DNA from: Streptomyces diastatochromogenes
GTDB lineage: Bacteria; Actinomycetota; Actinomycetes; Streptomycetales; Streptomycetaceae
Length of the DNA: 37,142 bases
Direction: 5' to 3'
Assembly (NCBI GenBank): GCA_001550305.1
Contig: LRTP01000949.1
Location: 1-37,142 of the forward strand
Within the stretch, counting starts at the first letter, position 1; each line of letters starts with the position of its first letter. Shown piece after piece: positions 15,891 to 23,788 of this stretch. A program made the position numbers and the translations under genes. A model generated the notes under the pieces. The model saw only the letters and a list, made by a program, of their open reading frames with translations. It searched no databases and was not told the DNA's origin.

Positions 15891-18158
15891 GTGTCGAGCG
15901 CAGCCGAGCAGGAGGCAGTGCCGGAGGGGCGGGCCACGGGTGAGAAGCTGCCCGCGCAGTCGTCTCCCGTACTGAACGGGGCCCAGCGGGCACCGTCGCC
16001 CGCCGTGTCCGTGTGGCCGGGCGCCCCGACCCCGCTCGGGGCGCGCTTCCGCGTCGGCCCCGACGGCGCGGCGGGCACCAACTTCGCCCTGTGGGCGGGC
16101 GGGGCGGAGGCCGTCGACCTCTGTCTCTTCGACGAGCGGGACGGCGAGGTCCACGAGACACGCGTACCGCTCACCGAGCTGACCCACGAGATCTGGCACG
16201 GCTTCGTCCCCGGCGTGCTGCCCGGCCGCCGCTACGGCTACCGCGTGCACGGTCGCTGGGACCCGTGGACCGGCGCCCGCTGGAACCCGGCGAAGCTGCT
16301 CCTCGACCCGTACGCCCGCGCGGTGGACGGCGACTTCAGTCTGCCGCCCGAGGTGTACGGGCATGTCCGGGACTGGCCCCAGCAGCAGGTCGCGGACACC
16401 GTGCGCGACGACCGGGACTCGGCGCCGTACGTGCCCAAGGGCGTCGTCGTCCACGATGACGACGACTGGTCGGACGACCACCGCCCGAAGACCCCGTGGG
16501 CGGACTCGGTGATCTACGAGCTGCACGTCCGCGGCTTCACACGGCTGCACCCCGGGATCCCGGAGGAACTGCGCGGGACCTACGCCGGGCTCGCCCACCC
16601 GGCGGCGGTCGAGCACCTGGTCGGGCTGGGCGTCACGGCCGTGGAACTCCTGCCCGTCCATCAGTTCGCCCACGAGGACCACCTCCTGCGGCGCGGCATG
16701 AAGAACTACTGGGGCTACAACTCGATCGGCTACTTCGCCCCGCACGCGGGCTACGCGTCCTCCGGGACGACGGGACAGCAGGTCGGCGAGTTCAAGCGGA
16801 TGGTGCGGGCGCTGCACACGGCCGGTATCGAGGTGATCCTCGACGTGGTCTACAACCACACGGCGGAGGCCGGTGAGTTGGGCCCGATGCTGTCCCTTCG
16901 CGGCATAGACAACCGGGGCTATTACCGGCTCCAGTCGGACGCCCGCCGGTACGCCGACTACACGGGCTGCGGCAACACGCTGCACGTGGTGCAGCCGCAC
17001 GTCCTGCGCCTGATCACGGACTCGCTGCGGTACTGGGTGACGGAGATGGGGGTGGACGGCTTCCGCTTCGACCTGGCGGCGGCGCTGGCCCGCTCGATGC
17101 ACGACGTCGACATGCTCTCCCCCTTCCTCGCGGTCATCGCCCAGGACCCGGTCCTGCGTCGGGTGAAGCTGATCGCCGAACCGTGGGACGTCGGTTCCGG
17201 CGGCTACCAGGTGGGCGCCTTCCCGCCCCTGTGGACGGAGTGGAACGACCGCTATCGCAACGCGGTCCGGGACTTCTGGCGGGGCGCGCTGCCGGACGTA
17301 CGGGACCTGGGGTACCGCCTCTCGGGGTCGAGCGACCTGTACGCGTGGGGCGGCCGGCGCCCCTATGCCTCGGTGAACTTCGTGACCGCCCACGACGGCT
17401 TCACGCTGCGCGACCTCGTCTCCTACGAGCGCAAGCACAACGAGGCCAACGGGGAGGGGAACCGGGACGGCACGAACGACAACCGGGCCTGGAACTGCGG
17501 GGCGGAGGGGGAGACGAACGAAGAGCGGGTACGGGGGTTGCGGCGGCGCCAGTTGCGGAACCTGCTGACGACGTTGCTGCTGTCCACCGGGGTGCCGATG
17601 CTCGTCGCGGGGGACGAGTTCGGGCGCACCCAGCGCGGCAACAACAACGCGTACTGCCAGGACAACGAGATCAGCTGGGTCGACTGGAGCCTGCTGGAGG
17701 AACCGGGCTGGCGGGCCCTGTTCGACCTCACCTCACGTCTGATCGCGCTGCGGCACCGACACCCCGTGCTGCGGCGCCGCGCGTTCTTCTCCGGCCGGGC
17801 CCATTCCGTGGACGGGTTGCGCGACCTGGCGTGGTTCACCCCCCGCGGGACGGAGATGACGGAACGGGACTGGTACGCACCGGCCGCGACGCTGGGGATG
17901 TACCTCTCCGGCCGGGACATCCCCGGACGCGACGCCCGCGGAGCGCCGGTCGTGGACGACAGCTTCCTCGCGGTGCTGCACGCCGGGGACCGTCCGGTGA
18001 GCTTCGTCCTGCCGGGGCCTCCGTGGGCCTCGCGCTACGAACTCGTGGTCGACACCTCGACGGAGGATCAGGCGCGGGCGCCGGGCGTGATCCACCGCGC
18101 GGGCGGCACGGTCACCGTGCCGGCGCGGGCGGTGCTGTTGCTACGGGTGGTGGGCTGA
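15891..18158 (+). CDS. glgX: Glycogen debranching enzyme GlgX (isoamylase type)
   Basis: Protein of 755 residues. After a variable 45-residue tail, a CBM48 domain (PLGARFRVGPDGAAGTNFAL to about 150) precedes a GH13 subfamily 11 barrel. Catalytic residues are Asp394 in GFRFDLAAAL, Glu430 in LIAEPWDVG and Asp502 in TAHDGFTL; NYWGYNSIGYFAPH and VILDVVYNHT are family blocks. It hydrolyses alpha-1,6 branches of phosphorylase-limit glycogen in the cytoplasm, complementing the phosphorylase gene at the right end of the window. GTG 15891 has AGGAGG seven bases upstream, an excellent ribosome site. The gene is convergent with the response regulator gene, five bases apart. Confidence 0.96.
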   Translation: MSSAAEQEAVPEGRATGEKLPAQSSPVLNGAQRAPSPAVSVWPGAPTPLGARFRVGPDGAAGTNFALWAGGAEAVDLCLFDERDGEVHETRVPLTELTHEIWHGFVPGVLPGRRYGYRVHGRWDPWTGARWNPAKLLLDPYARAVDGDFSLPPEVYGHVRDWPQQQVADTVRDDRDSAPYVPKGVVVHDDDDWSDDHRPKTPWADSVIYELHVRGFTRLHPGIPEELRGTYAGLAHPAAVEHLVGLGVTAVELLPVHQFAHEDHLLRRGMKNYWGYNSIGYFAPHAGYASSGTTGQQVGEFKRMVRALHTAGIEVILDVVYNHTAEAGELGPMLSLRGIDNRGYYRLQSDARRYADYTGCGNTLHVVQPHVLRLITDSLRYWVTEMGVDGFRFDLAAALARSMHDVDMLSPFLAVIAQDPVLRRVKLIAEPWDVGSGGYQVGAFPPLWTEWNDRYRNAVRDFWRGALPDVRDLGYRLSGSSDLYAWGGRRPYASVNFVTAHDGFTLRDLVSYERKHNEANGEGNRDGTNDNRAWNCGAEGETNEERVRGLRRRQLRNLLTTLLLSTGVPMLVAGDEFGRTQRGNNNAYCQDNEISWVDWSLLEEPGWRALFDLTSRLIALRHRHPVLRRRAFFSGRAHSVDGLRDLAWFTPRGTEMTERDWYAPAATLGMYLSGRDIPGRDARGAPVVDDSFLAVLHAGDRPVSFVLPGPPWASRYELVVDTSTEDQARAPGVIHRAGGTVTVPARAVLLLRVVG

Positions 18159-18163
18159 GGCCT

Positions 18164-18832
18164 TCAGGGGCGCGGGGCGTCACCCAGGATGCCCCGGTCG
18201 TACGCGACCGCCACCGCCGCAGCGCGGTCGTTGACGCCCAGCTTGGCGTACAGATGGGTGAGGTGGGTCTTGACCGTGGCCTCGCTGATGAACAGGACGC
18301 GGGCGATCTCACGGTTCGAGGTGCCCTTGGCCACCAGGGCCAGGACCTCGCGCTCACGGGCCGAGAGGGAGTCCTGGGTCGAGGCGGGCGCGCGGACCGC
18401 CGAGACCAGGCGGGAGGCGACCGCCGGGGAGAGCACCGTACGGCCCTGCGCCGCCGCGCGGACGGCGGTGAACAGCTCCTCCCGCGGGGCGTCCTTCAGC
18501 AGATAGCCCGTCGCGCCCGCCTCGATCGCGGGGAGGGTGTCGGAGTCGGTGTCGTACGTGGTGAGGACGAGCACCTTGGCGCGGGCGCCGCGGCGGGTGA
18601 GTTCCGCGATCGCCTCGACGCCGTTGCCGCCGGGCATGCGGAGGTCCATCAGGACGACGTCCGGGTCGAGGGAGGCGGTGAGGGCGACGGCCTCGACGCC
18701 GTTCGCGGCCTCGCCGAGGACCGTGAATCCCGGCGCGGACTCGAACATGCCGCGCAGACCGTCCCGTACGACGGGATGGTCGTCGACGATCAGCAGGGTG
18801 ATCACAGCGTCATCGGTCACGTCATCGGTCAT
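18164..18832 (-). CDS. NarL/FixJ family response regulator
   Basis: Protein of 222 residues. Receiver domain with the acidic pair in IVDDHPVVRDG, phosphoacceptor Asp63 in VVLMDLRMPGGNG and Lys in GYLLKD. A LuxR-type HTH follows: LSAREREVLALVAKGTSN...ATVKTHLTHLYAKLGV. It is a DNA-binding partner for the kinase encoded just upstream, whose gene overlaps it by 11 bases. Last gene of the operon ATPase - permease - kinase - regulator. It likely binds the palindrome at 21803-21830 in the operon promoter, though this is inference. Confidence 0.96.
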   Translation of the reverse strand: MTDDVTDDAVITLLIVDDHPVVRDGLRGMFESAPGFTVLGEAANGVEAVALTASLDPDVVLMDLRMPGGNGVEAIAELTRRGARAKVLVLTTYDTDSDTLPAIEAGATGYLLKDAPREELFTAVRAAAQGRTVLSPAVASRLVSAVRAPASTQDSLSAREREVLALVAKGTSNREIARVLFISEATVKTHLTHLYAKLGVNDRAAAVAVAYDRGILGDAPRP

Positions 18833-20105
18833 CGCGGACCAACGGTACGCGCGCCGAGACCGCCGTACCGCGGCCGGGTTCGGACTCCAGGGTGAGGGAG
18901 CCCGCGACGCGTTCGGCGCGGGCCCGCATGCCGTCCAGGCCGAAGCCGCCGTTGCCGGTGCGTCCGGGGACGGCGGCGGGGTCGAAGCCGCGGCCGTCGT
19001 CGCGTACGTCCAGGGTCACCTCGTCGCCCATGAAGGAGAGGGTGACGCCGAGCCGGGCCGCGCGCGCGTGCCGGGACGCGTTGGACAGGGCCTCCTGGGC
19101 GATACGCAGGAGCGTCGCCGAGATCTCCTCGTGGAGGTGTTCCGCCGTGCCGGTGAGGGTGAAGTCCGCGCGGACGCCGGTGCGTCGGGCCCAGTCCGCG
19201 ACCGTCTTCTTCAGCGCCTCGGGAAGGCCGTCGTGTTCCAGGGCGACCGGAGCGAGGTTGTGCACCGAACGGCGCGCCTCACCCAGGCTCTGGCGGGCCA
19301 GCTCCGACGCGCGGCCCAGATGTACGCGGGCGGCCTCCGGATCGGGGGTGTTCGCGACGACCTGGAGCTGCGCGATGATGCCGGTCAGGCCCTGGGCGAT
19401 GGTGTCGTGGATCTCGGCGGCCAGCCGGCGGCGTTCGTCGGCGACGCCGGCTTCCCTCGCCTGGACGAGGAGTTGGGCGTGCAGGGCGGCGTTCTCGTCG
19501 AGGGCCTGTTGCAGGGCGGCGTTGGTGCGTTCGAGTTCGGTGATGGTCTCGGTGCGCTCCCGGGAGCGCTGGGCCTCCTGCTGGGTGAGATGGGCGACCA
19601 CCATCTGCAGGCCGGAGTTGGCGACCAGGAGCGCGGCGAAGAGGATCCACTGGACGCCGCTCCCGAACGGCAGCCCGCCGGCCTGCGCACCGGCCACGAT
19701 GACCGCGCTCGCGAACAATCCGAGCCGCTGCCGCCAGATGCCCGGGATCAGCTCGTCGGCGTCCATGTAGCCGGAGGCGGCGTAGAACGCGAAGAACGGG
19801 TTGAGCCAGCTGAGAACGAAGGCAAGGGCCCAGCGGACGGCGTAGTACGCCGCCCCCGCCCGGGACGGGGTCCGGCCACGGCCGGGCTGCCGGGAACGGG
19901 TGCCGTGCCACCACAGCTGGAGGGCGACCGCGGCAGCGACCAGGGTCCAGCCGGCGTACCACTTGGCGGAACGGTCCATCAGGCCGGTGGAGGCGACCGC
20001 GAGGACGACACTGATGCCGAGCAGCCCGTACGGCCCCCAGATGTGCAGTTGCTCCCAGCGCCGGTCGATCCGCCGGTCCGTGGTGGTCATCTCCCCAGTC
20101 TGCAC
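18822..20105 (-). CDS. Sensor histidine kinase, HisKA_3 (NarL partner) type
   Basis: Protein of 427 residues. The N-terminal half holds about five to six membrane helices with short loops and no large extracellular domain, so it may sense the membrane itself, as DesK-type kinases do. A coiled coil (about 185-225) leads to the HisKA_3 box RRRLAAEIHDTIAQGL with His233, then the ATPase domain with QEALSNASRHA (N-box), VRDDGRGFD and GGFGLDGMRARAE. GTG 20105 is preferred over ATG 20090 because AGGGGA is spaced seven bases from it, whereas the GGGGAG at the ATG touches the start. It begins ten bases after the permease stop. Confidence 0.95.
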   Translation of the reverse strand: MQTGEMTTTDRRIDRRWEQLHIWGPYGLLGISVVLAVASTGLMDRSAKWYAGWTLVAAAVALQLWWHGTRSRQPGRGRTPSRAGAAYYAVRWALAFVLSWLNPFFAFYAASGYMDADELIPGIWRQRLGLFASAVIVAGAQAGGLPFGSGVQWILFAALLVANSGLQMVVAHLTQQEAQRSRERTETITELERTNAALQQALDENAALHAQLLVQAREAGVADERRRLAAEIHDTIAQGLTGIIAQLQVVANTPDPEAARVHLGRASELARQSLGEARRSVHNLAPVALEHDGLPEALKKTVADWARRTGVRADFTLTGTAEHLHEEISATLLRIAQEALSNASRHARAARLGVTLSFMGDEVTLDVRDDGRGFDPAAVPGRTGNGGFGLDGMRARAERVAGSLTLESEPGRGTAVSARVPLVRDDR

Positions 20106-20115
20106 GGCCCGTCCC

Positions 20116-20850
20116 CTACTCCCAGCGGAACCAGCGGGCGGCGCCGGCCGTCAGCAGCACCGTCCAGGCCGCCAGCACTCCCAGGTGCGCCCAGCCCGGC
20201 CAGTCCCCCGCCGCGGCCCTGTTCAGGGCCTGCGCGGCGGCGCCGAACGGCGTGTATCCGACGATCCGGGCGAGCGTGTCCGGCATGGCCTGCACCGGGA
20301 TCCACACTCCCGCGCAGAACATCATCGGGAAGAACACGGCCGACCCGATCGCACCCGCGATCTTCGTCGTCCGGGACAGCGCGGAGACCACCGCGCCCAG
20401 CGCGAGCGCGGCCAGGATCGCGAGGAGCAGGGCGAGGAGATAGCCGTACGGCTGCTCGGGCAGTCGTACGTCGAAGGCCAGCCGGCCGACGATCAGTGCG
20501 CACAGGGCGGAGGCCAGGGCCGCCGCGCCGTAGACCAGCATCTGCGCGGACAGCAGGGCGGACGGGCGGACCGGAGTGGTGGACATGCGGCGCAGGATGC
20601 CGCGCTCGCGGTAACCGGTGATGTTCTGCGGCATCGCCTGCAGCGCGCCGACGATCATGCCGAGCAGCACGGCCACCGGGACGTACACATCCACCGTACG
20701 CAGGCCGCCCAGGTCGGCGTGGTGTTGGCGGAAGGACGGGATGGAGCCCAGGATCACCAGCAGCAGGGTGGGGAACAAGAGGATCCAGAAGAGGGCTCCC
20801 GGTTCGCGGCGGAAGAGGCGCAGCTCGGTGCGCAGGACTGCGGTGTTCAT
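20116..20850 (-). CDS. ABC-2 type transporter permease
   Basis: Protein of 244 residues with about six membrane helices in the ABC-2 (DrrB-like) arrangement; the loop QNITGYRERGILRRMSTTPV after helix 2 is the family's coupling region. It forms the membrane channel for the ATPase encoded just upstream. The ATG overlaps the ATPase stop by four bases (ATGA). Systems of this type with a NarL two-component pair are usually drug or lipid exporters; the substrate is unknown. Confidence 0.94.
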   Translation of the reverse strand: MNTAVLRTELRLFRREPGALFWILLFPTLLLVILGSIPSFRQHHADLGGLRTVDVYVPVAVLLGMIVGALQAMPQNITGYRERGILRRMSTTPVRPSALLSAQMLVYGAAALASALCALIVGRLAFDVRLPEQPYGYLLALLLAILAALALGAVVSALSRTTKIAGAIGSAVFFPMMFCAGVWIPVQAMPDTLARIVGYTPFGAAAQALNRAAAGDWPGWAHLGVLAAWTVLLTAGAARWFRWE

Positions 20851-21749
20851 GGGGTGACCTCCGTCAGGTCCAGGAACGCGTCGTCCAACGTGGCGTCGGA
20901 GACGCGGAGTTGGTGGGCGGTGATGTGGCCCCGGGCAAGCAGGGTGATGACCGCGTTGACGGTCTCGTCGGTGCCGGACAGCGTGATCCGGCCGTCCTTG
21001 TGCTCGACCGAAGCGAGCGCGGGCAGCGCGTTCAGGTCACCCTCGTCCAGCGGCGCGGACGGCGTGAAGCTGATGACGGTGGAGCCCGCCGAGCGCCGGA
21101 TCAGCCCTGACGGGGTGTCCAGGGCGGCCACCCGGCCCTTGTCGATCACGGCGATCCGGTCGCACAGGCGCTGCGCCTCCTCCATGAAGTGCGTGACGAG
21201 CAGGACGGTGACCCCGCTCGCCCGGACGTCCTCGATGAGCTGCCAGGTGTCGCGGCGGGCGCGCGGGTCGAGCCCGGTGGTCAGTTCGTCGAGGACGACG
21301 ACCCGAGGGTTGCCGATGAGCGCGAGCGCGATGAACAGGCGCTGTTTCTGGCCGCCGGAGAGCTTCGCGAAGCGGGTGGTGAGCTTGTCGGTCAGGCCGA
21401 GGCGTTCGGCGAGGGGCCGCCAGTCGGCGGGGTGCGGATAGAAGGCCGCGTACAGCTCCAGGGCTTCGCGGACGGTGAGCTTGGCCTGGAGCTCGCTCTC
21501 CTGGAGCTGGGCGCCGAGGACGCGGGCGACCTGTTCGTGGTCGGCGACGGGGTCGAGCCCGGTGACCCGGACGCGGCCCGCGTCGGGGATCCGCAGGCCC
21601 TCGACGCACTCGACGGTGGTGGTCTTGCCGGCGCCGTTCGGGCCGAGGATCCCGAAGATCTCGCCCTCCTCGACGGCGAAGGAGACACCGTCGACGACGG
21701 GCCGGCCGCCGTAGGACTTGCGCAGTCCGGTGACTTCGATGACTGACAT
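20847..21749 (-). CDS. ABC-2 type transporter ATPase, DrrA-like
   Basis: Protein of 300 residues. Walker A GPNGAGKTTT (Lys42), signature LSGGQKQR, Walker B VVVLDELTTGLDP and H-loop LLVTHFMEEA are all present, followed by the roughly 80-residue C-terminal domain of the DrrA group. ATG 21749 (MSVIEVTGLRKSYGG) fits the family start; the frame is open to 21785. First gene of the operon, facing away from the exporter genes across a gap with a perfect 28-bp palindrome. Confidence 0.95.
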   Translation of the reverse strand: MSVIEVTGLRKSYGGRPVVDGVSFAVEEGEIFGILGPNGAGKTTTVECVEGLRIPDAGRVRVTGLDPVADHEQVARVLGAQLQESELQAKLTVREALELYAAFYPHPADWRPLAERLGLTDKLTTRFAKLSGGQKQRLFIALALIGNPRVVVLDELTTGLDPRARRDTWQLIEDVRASGVTVLLVTHFMEEAQRLCDRIAVIDKGRVAALDTPSGLIRRSAGSTVISFTPSAPLDEGDLNALPALASVEHKDGRITLSGTDETVNAVITLLARGHITAHQLRVSDATLDDAFLDLTEVTP

Positions 21750-21802
21750 GTCCCGAGGATCCCGGCGGGACGGGAGCGGGCACATCGTCCATCACGCTCG
21801 AA

Positions 21803-21830
21803 GCGGCATCAACCGATCGGTTGATGCCGC
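21803..21830. promoter_or_regulatory. 28-bp perfect palindrome between the two transporter operons
   Basis: GCGGCATCAACCGA followed directly by its exact reverse complement TCGGTTGATGCCGC. It lies 54 bases before the ABC-2 ATPase start and 110 bases before the first exporter start, in the only space for both promoters. The inner ATCAACC/GGTTGAT arms are A/T-richer than the surroundings. The natural candidate to bind it is the NarL-type regulator of the left operon. Confidence 0.7.
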
Positions 21831-21940
21831 GATACGACCGAGCCCCGGACCCGGGGCACCGGTCCCGGATCCGTGGAACGATTCAGGTCGGGCCAAAACT
21901 CGGTGGGCTCTGTCAGTGCCGAACCGTAGGCTCGCTCCTG

Positions 21941-23788
21941 ATGTCCACTTCAGATGCGGTGACCCCGGGCCGAGCCGACCATTCGACCGTACGCAGCCTG
22001 CTGCGCCTGTGGCCGTACGTGCGGCCGGTGCGCACGCGGCTGTTCAGTGCCGCCTTCGTCGCGGTCCTCGCCTCCTGTACGGGGCTGGTGTTCCCGCTCG
22101 TCCTGAAGTGGATGGTGGACGGTCCCGTGGCCGAGCACGACGCGGCGGGCATCTGGCTCGGCGCGCTGTATCTGCTGCTGCTCGGGATCGCGGAGGCGGT
22201 GCTGTTCGGGCTGCGGCGGTGGCTGGTGGCGCGGCCCCTGTCGGGGGTCGAGGCCGACATGCGGGCGGATCTGTACCGGCATCTGCAACGGCTCCCGGTC
22301 GCCTTCCACGACCGCTGGGCCTCCGGTCAGCTGCTGTCCCGGGGCACCACGGACCTGATGCTGGTGCGCCAGTTCCTCGCCTTCCCACTGACGTTCCTGC
22401 TGGTCAACTCCGTGACGATTCTCGTCGGCGTCATGATCATGCTGGCCCAGGAGTGGACCCTCGGCCTGGTGCTGCTGGCTCCCGCGGTGCCTCTGATGGT
22501 GGTCTGCTGGCTCTTCGAGCGGCACTACTCGCTGGTGGCGCGACGGGCCCAGGACCAGGTGGGCGATCTGACGACGGTCGTCGAGGAGAGCGTGCTCGGC
22601 ATCCGCATCATCAAGGGCTTCGGACGCCACCGCAGCCAGGCCCTCGCCTTCCGGGAGCTGTCCCGCACCCTGCGCGGCACGGAGCTGGCCAAGGCGCGTC
22701 TCCTCGCCGCCATCCTGGCGGTCATCGTCACGCTCCCCGAACTCGCCATCGGCGCCGCCCTCGTGCTCGGCACGGTCCAGGTCGCCGACGGACACCTGTC
22801 CGCCGGCACGCTGGTGGCGTTCCTGTCCACGGCGCTCGCGCTGCGCTGGCCCGTCGAGTCCATCGGCTTCCTCCTCGCGATGAGCCAGGAGGCGGCGACG
22901 GCGACGGAGCGGTACTTCGAGGTGATGGACGAGCAGCCGGAGTCCACCGGGACGTCCGCGGTCGCCGCCGGCTCGTCCGCGATCGCCGACGGATCGTCCG
23001 CGGTCTCCGCCGGTTCGTCCGCGGTCGCCGCCGGGAAGGGCGAGGGCGGACTCCGCTTCCACGGCGTCCAGTTCCGCTATCCCGACGCCCCGGCGGACGC
23101 GCCCCCCGTCCTCGACCGCATCGATCTGCACATCCGTCCGGGTGAGTCGATGGCCCTGGTCGGCGCGACCGGCACCGGGAAGACCACCCTCACCGCCCTC
23201 GTCCCACGGCTGCACGAGGTGACGGCCGGGCGGATCACGCTGGACGGCGAGGACATCACGGCGATGCCCCGCGAGGAGCTTCGCGCGCGCGTGGCCGTGG
23301 CCTTCGAGGAGCCCACGCTCTTCTCGGCAGGGGTCGGGGAGAACGTGCTCATGGGCGCCCCGGACACCGCGGGCGAAGCGGACCTGGACCGTGCCCTCGC
23401 CGTCGCCCAGGCCGACTTCGCGCACGCGCTCCCGCAGGGCACCCGGACCCAGGTCGGCGAGCAGGGCCTGAGCCTGTCCGGCGGCCAGCGCCAGCGCCTC
23501 GCCCTCGCGCGGGCCGTCGTCGGCCGCCCCGGCTTCCTCGTCCTCGACGACCCCCTGTCGGCGCTGGACGTCCACACGGAGGCCGCGGTCGAGGCCGCGC
23601 TGCGCCGCGTCCTGGCGGAGACGACCGCGCTGATCGTGGCGCACCGCCCGTCCACGGTCCTGCTCGCCGACCGCGTGGCCCTGCTCTCCGGCGGCCGTAT
23701 CACCGCGGTCGGCACCCACCACGAACTGCTGCGCAGCAACGCCGAGTACGCCCATCTGATGTCAGGTGACGAGGAGGCCGACCGATGA
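21941..23788 (+). CDS. ABC exporter half-transporter 1 (TMD-NBD), degenerate Walker B
   Basis: Protein of 615 residues: six membrane helices (about 25-320), a repetitive linker (337-365), then an ATP-binding domain. Walker A GATGTGKT (408-415) and signature LSGGQ (512-516) are intact and the H-loop His568 is present. Walker B ends VLDDP with Asp537 where the catalytic Glu is expected, and the Q-loop glutamine is Glu456. Such changes mark the non-catalytic site of heterodimeric exporters. The next gene overlaps by four bases (ATGA) and encodes the complementary subunit. ATG 21941 begins a plausible cytoplasmic N-terminus; the ribosome site is weak. Transported compound unknown. First of four consecutive exporter genes. 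Confidence 0.94.
   Translation: MSTSDAVTPGRADHSTVRSLLRLWPYVRPVRTRLFSAAFVAVLASCTGLVFPLVLKWMVDGPVAEHDAAGIWLGALYLLLLGIAEAVLFGLRRWLVARPLSGVEADMRADLYRHLQRLPVAFHDRWASGQLLSRGTTDLMLVRQFLAFPLTFLLVNSVTILVGVMIMLAQEWTLGLVLLAPAVPLMVVCWLFERHYSLVARRAQDQVGDLTTVVEESVLGIRIIKGFGRHRSQALAFRELSRTLRGTELAKARLLAAILAVIVTLPELAIGAALVLGTVQVADGHLSAGTLVAFLSTALALRWPVESIGFLLAMSQEAATATERYFEVMDEQPESTGTSAVAAGSSAIADGSSAVSAGSSAVAAGKGEGGLRFHGVQFRYPDAPADAPPVLDRIDLHIRPGESMALVGATGTGKTTLTALVPRLHEVTAGRITLDGEDITAMPREELRARVAVAFEEPTLFSAGVGENVLMGAPDTAGEADLDRALAVAQADFAHALPQGTRTQVGEQGLSLSGGQRQRLALARAVVGRPGFLVLDDPLSALDVHTEAAVEAALRRVLAETTALIVAHRPSTVLLADRVALLSGGRITAVGTHHELLRSNAEYAHLMSGDEEADR
22949..23032 (+). repeat. Four tandem 21-bp repeats coding the TMD-NBD linker
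   Basis: Four in-frame copies of a 21-base unit, each coding G-[ST]-S-A-[VI]-[AS]-[AD]. The core TCCGCG(GT/AT)C is nearly invariant. They lie between the last membrane helix and the ATP-binding domain of exporter 1, so copy number would change linker length by seven residues at a time without a frameshift. Confidence 0.85.

Noticed and set aside
20847..21749. Walker B LDEL in the ABC-2 ATPase as a defect
   Set aside because: The catalytic Glu is present and Leu in place of Pro after it is common in this ATPase group.
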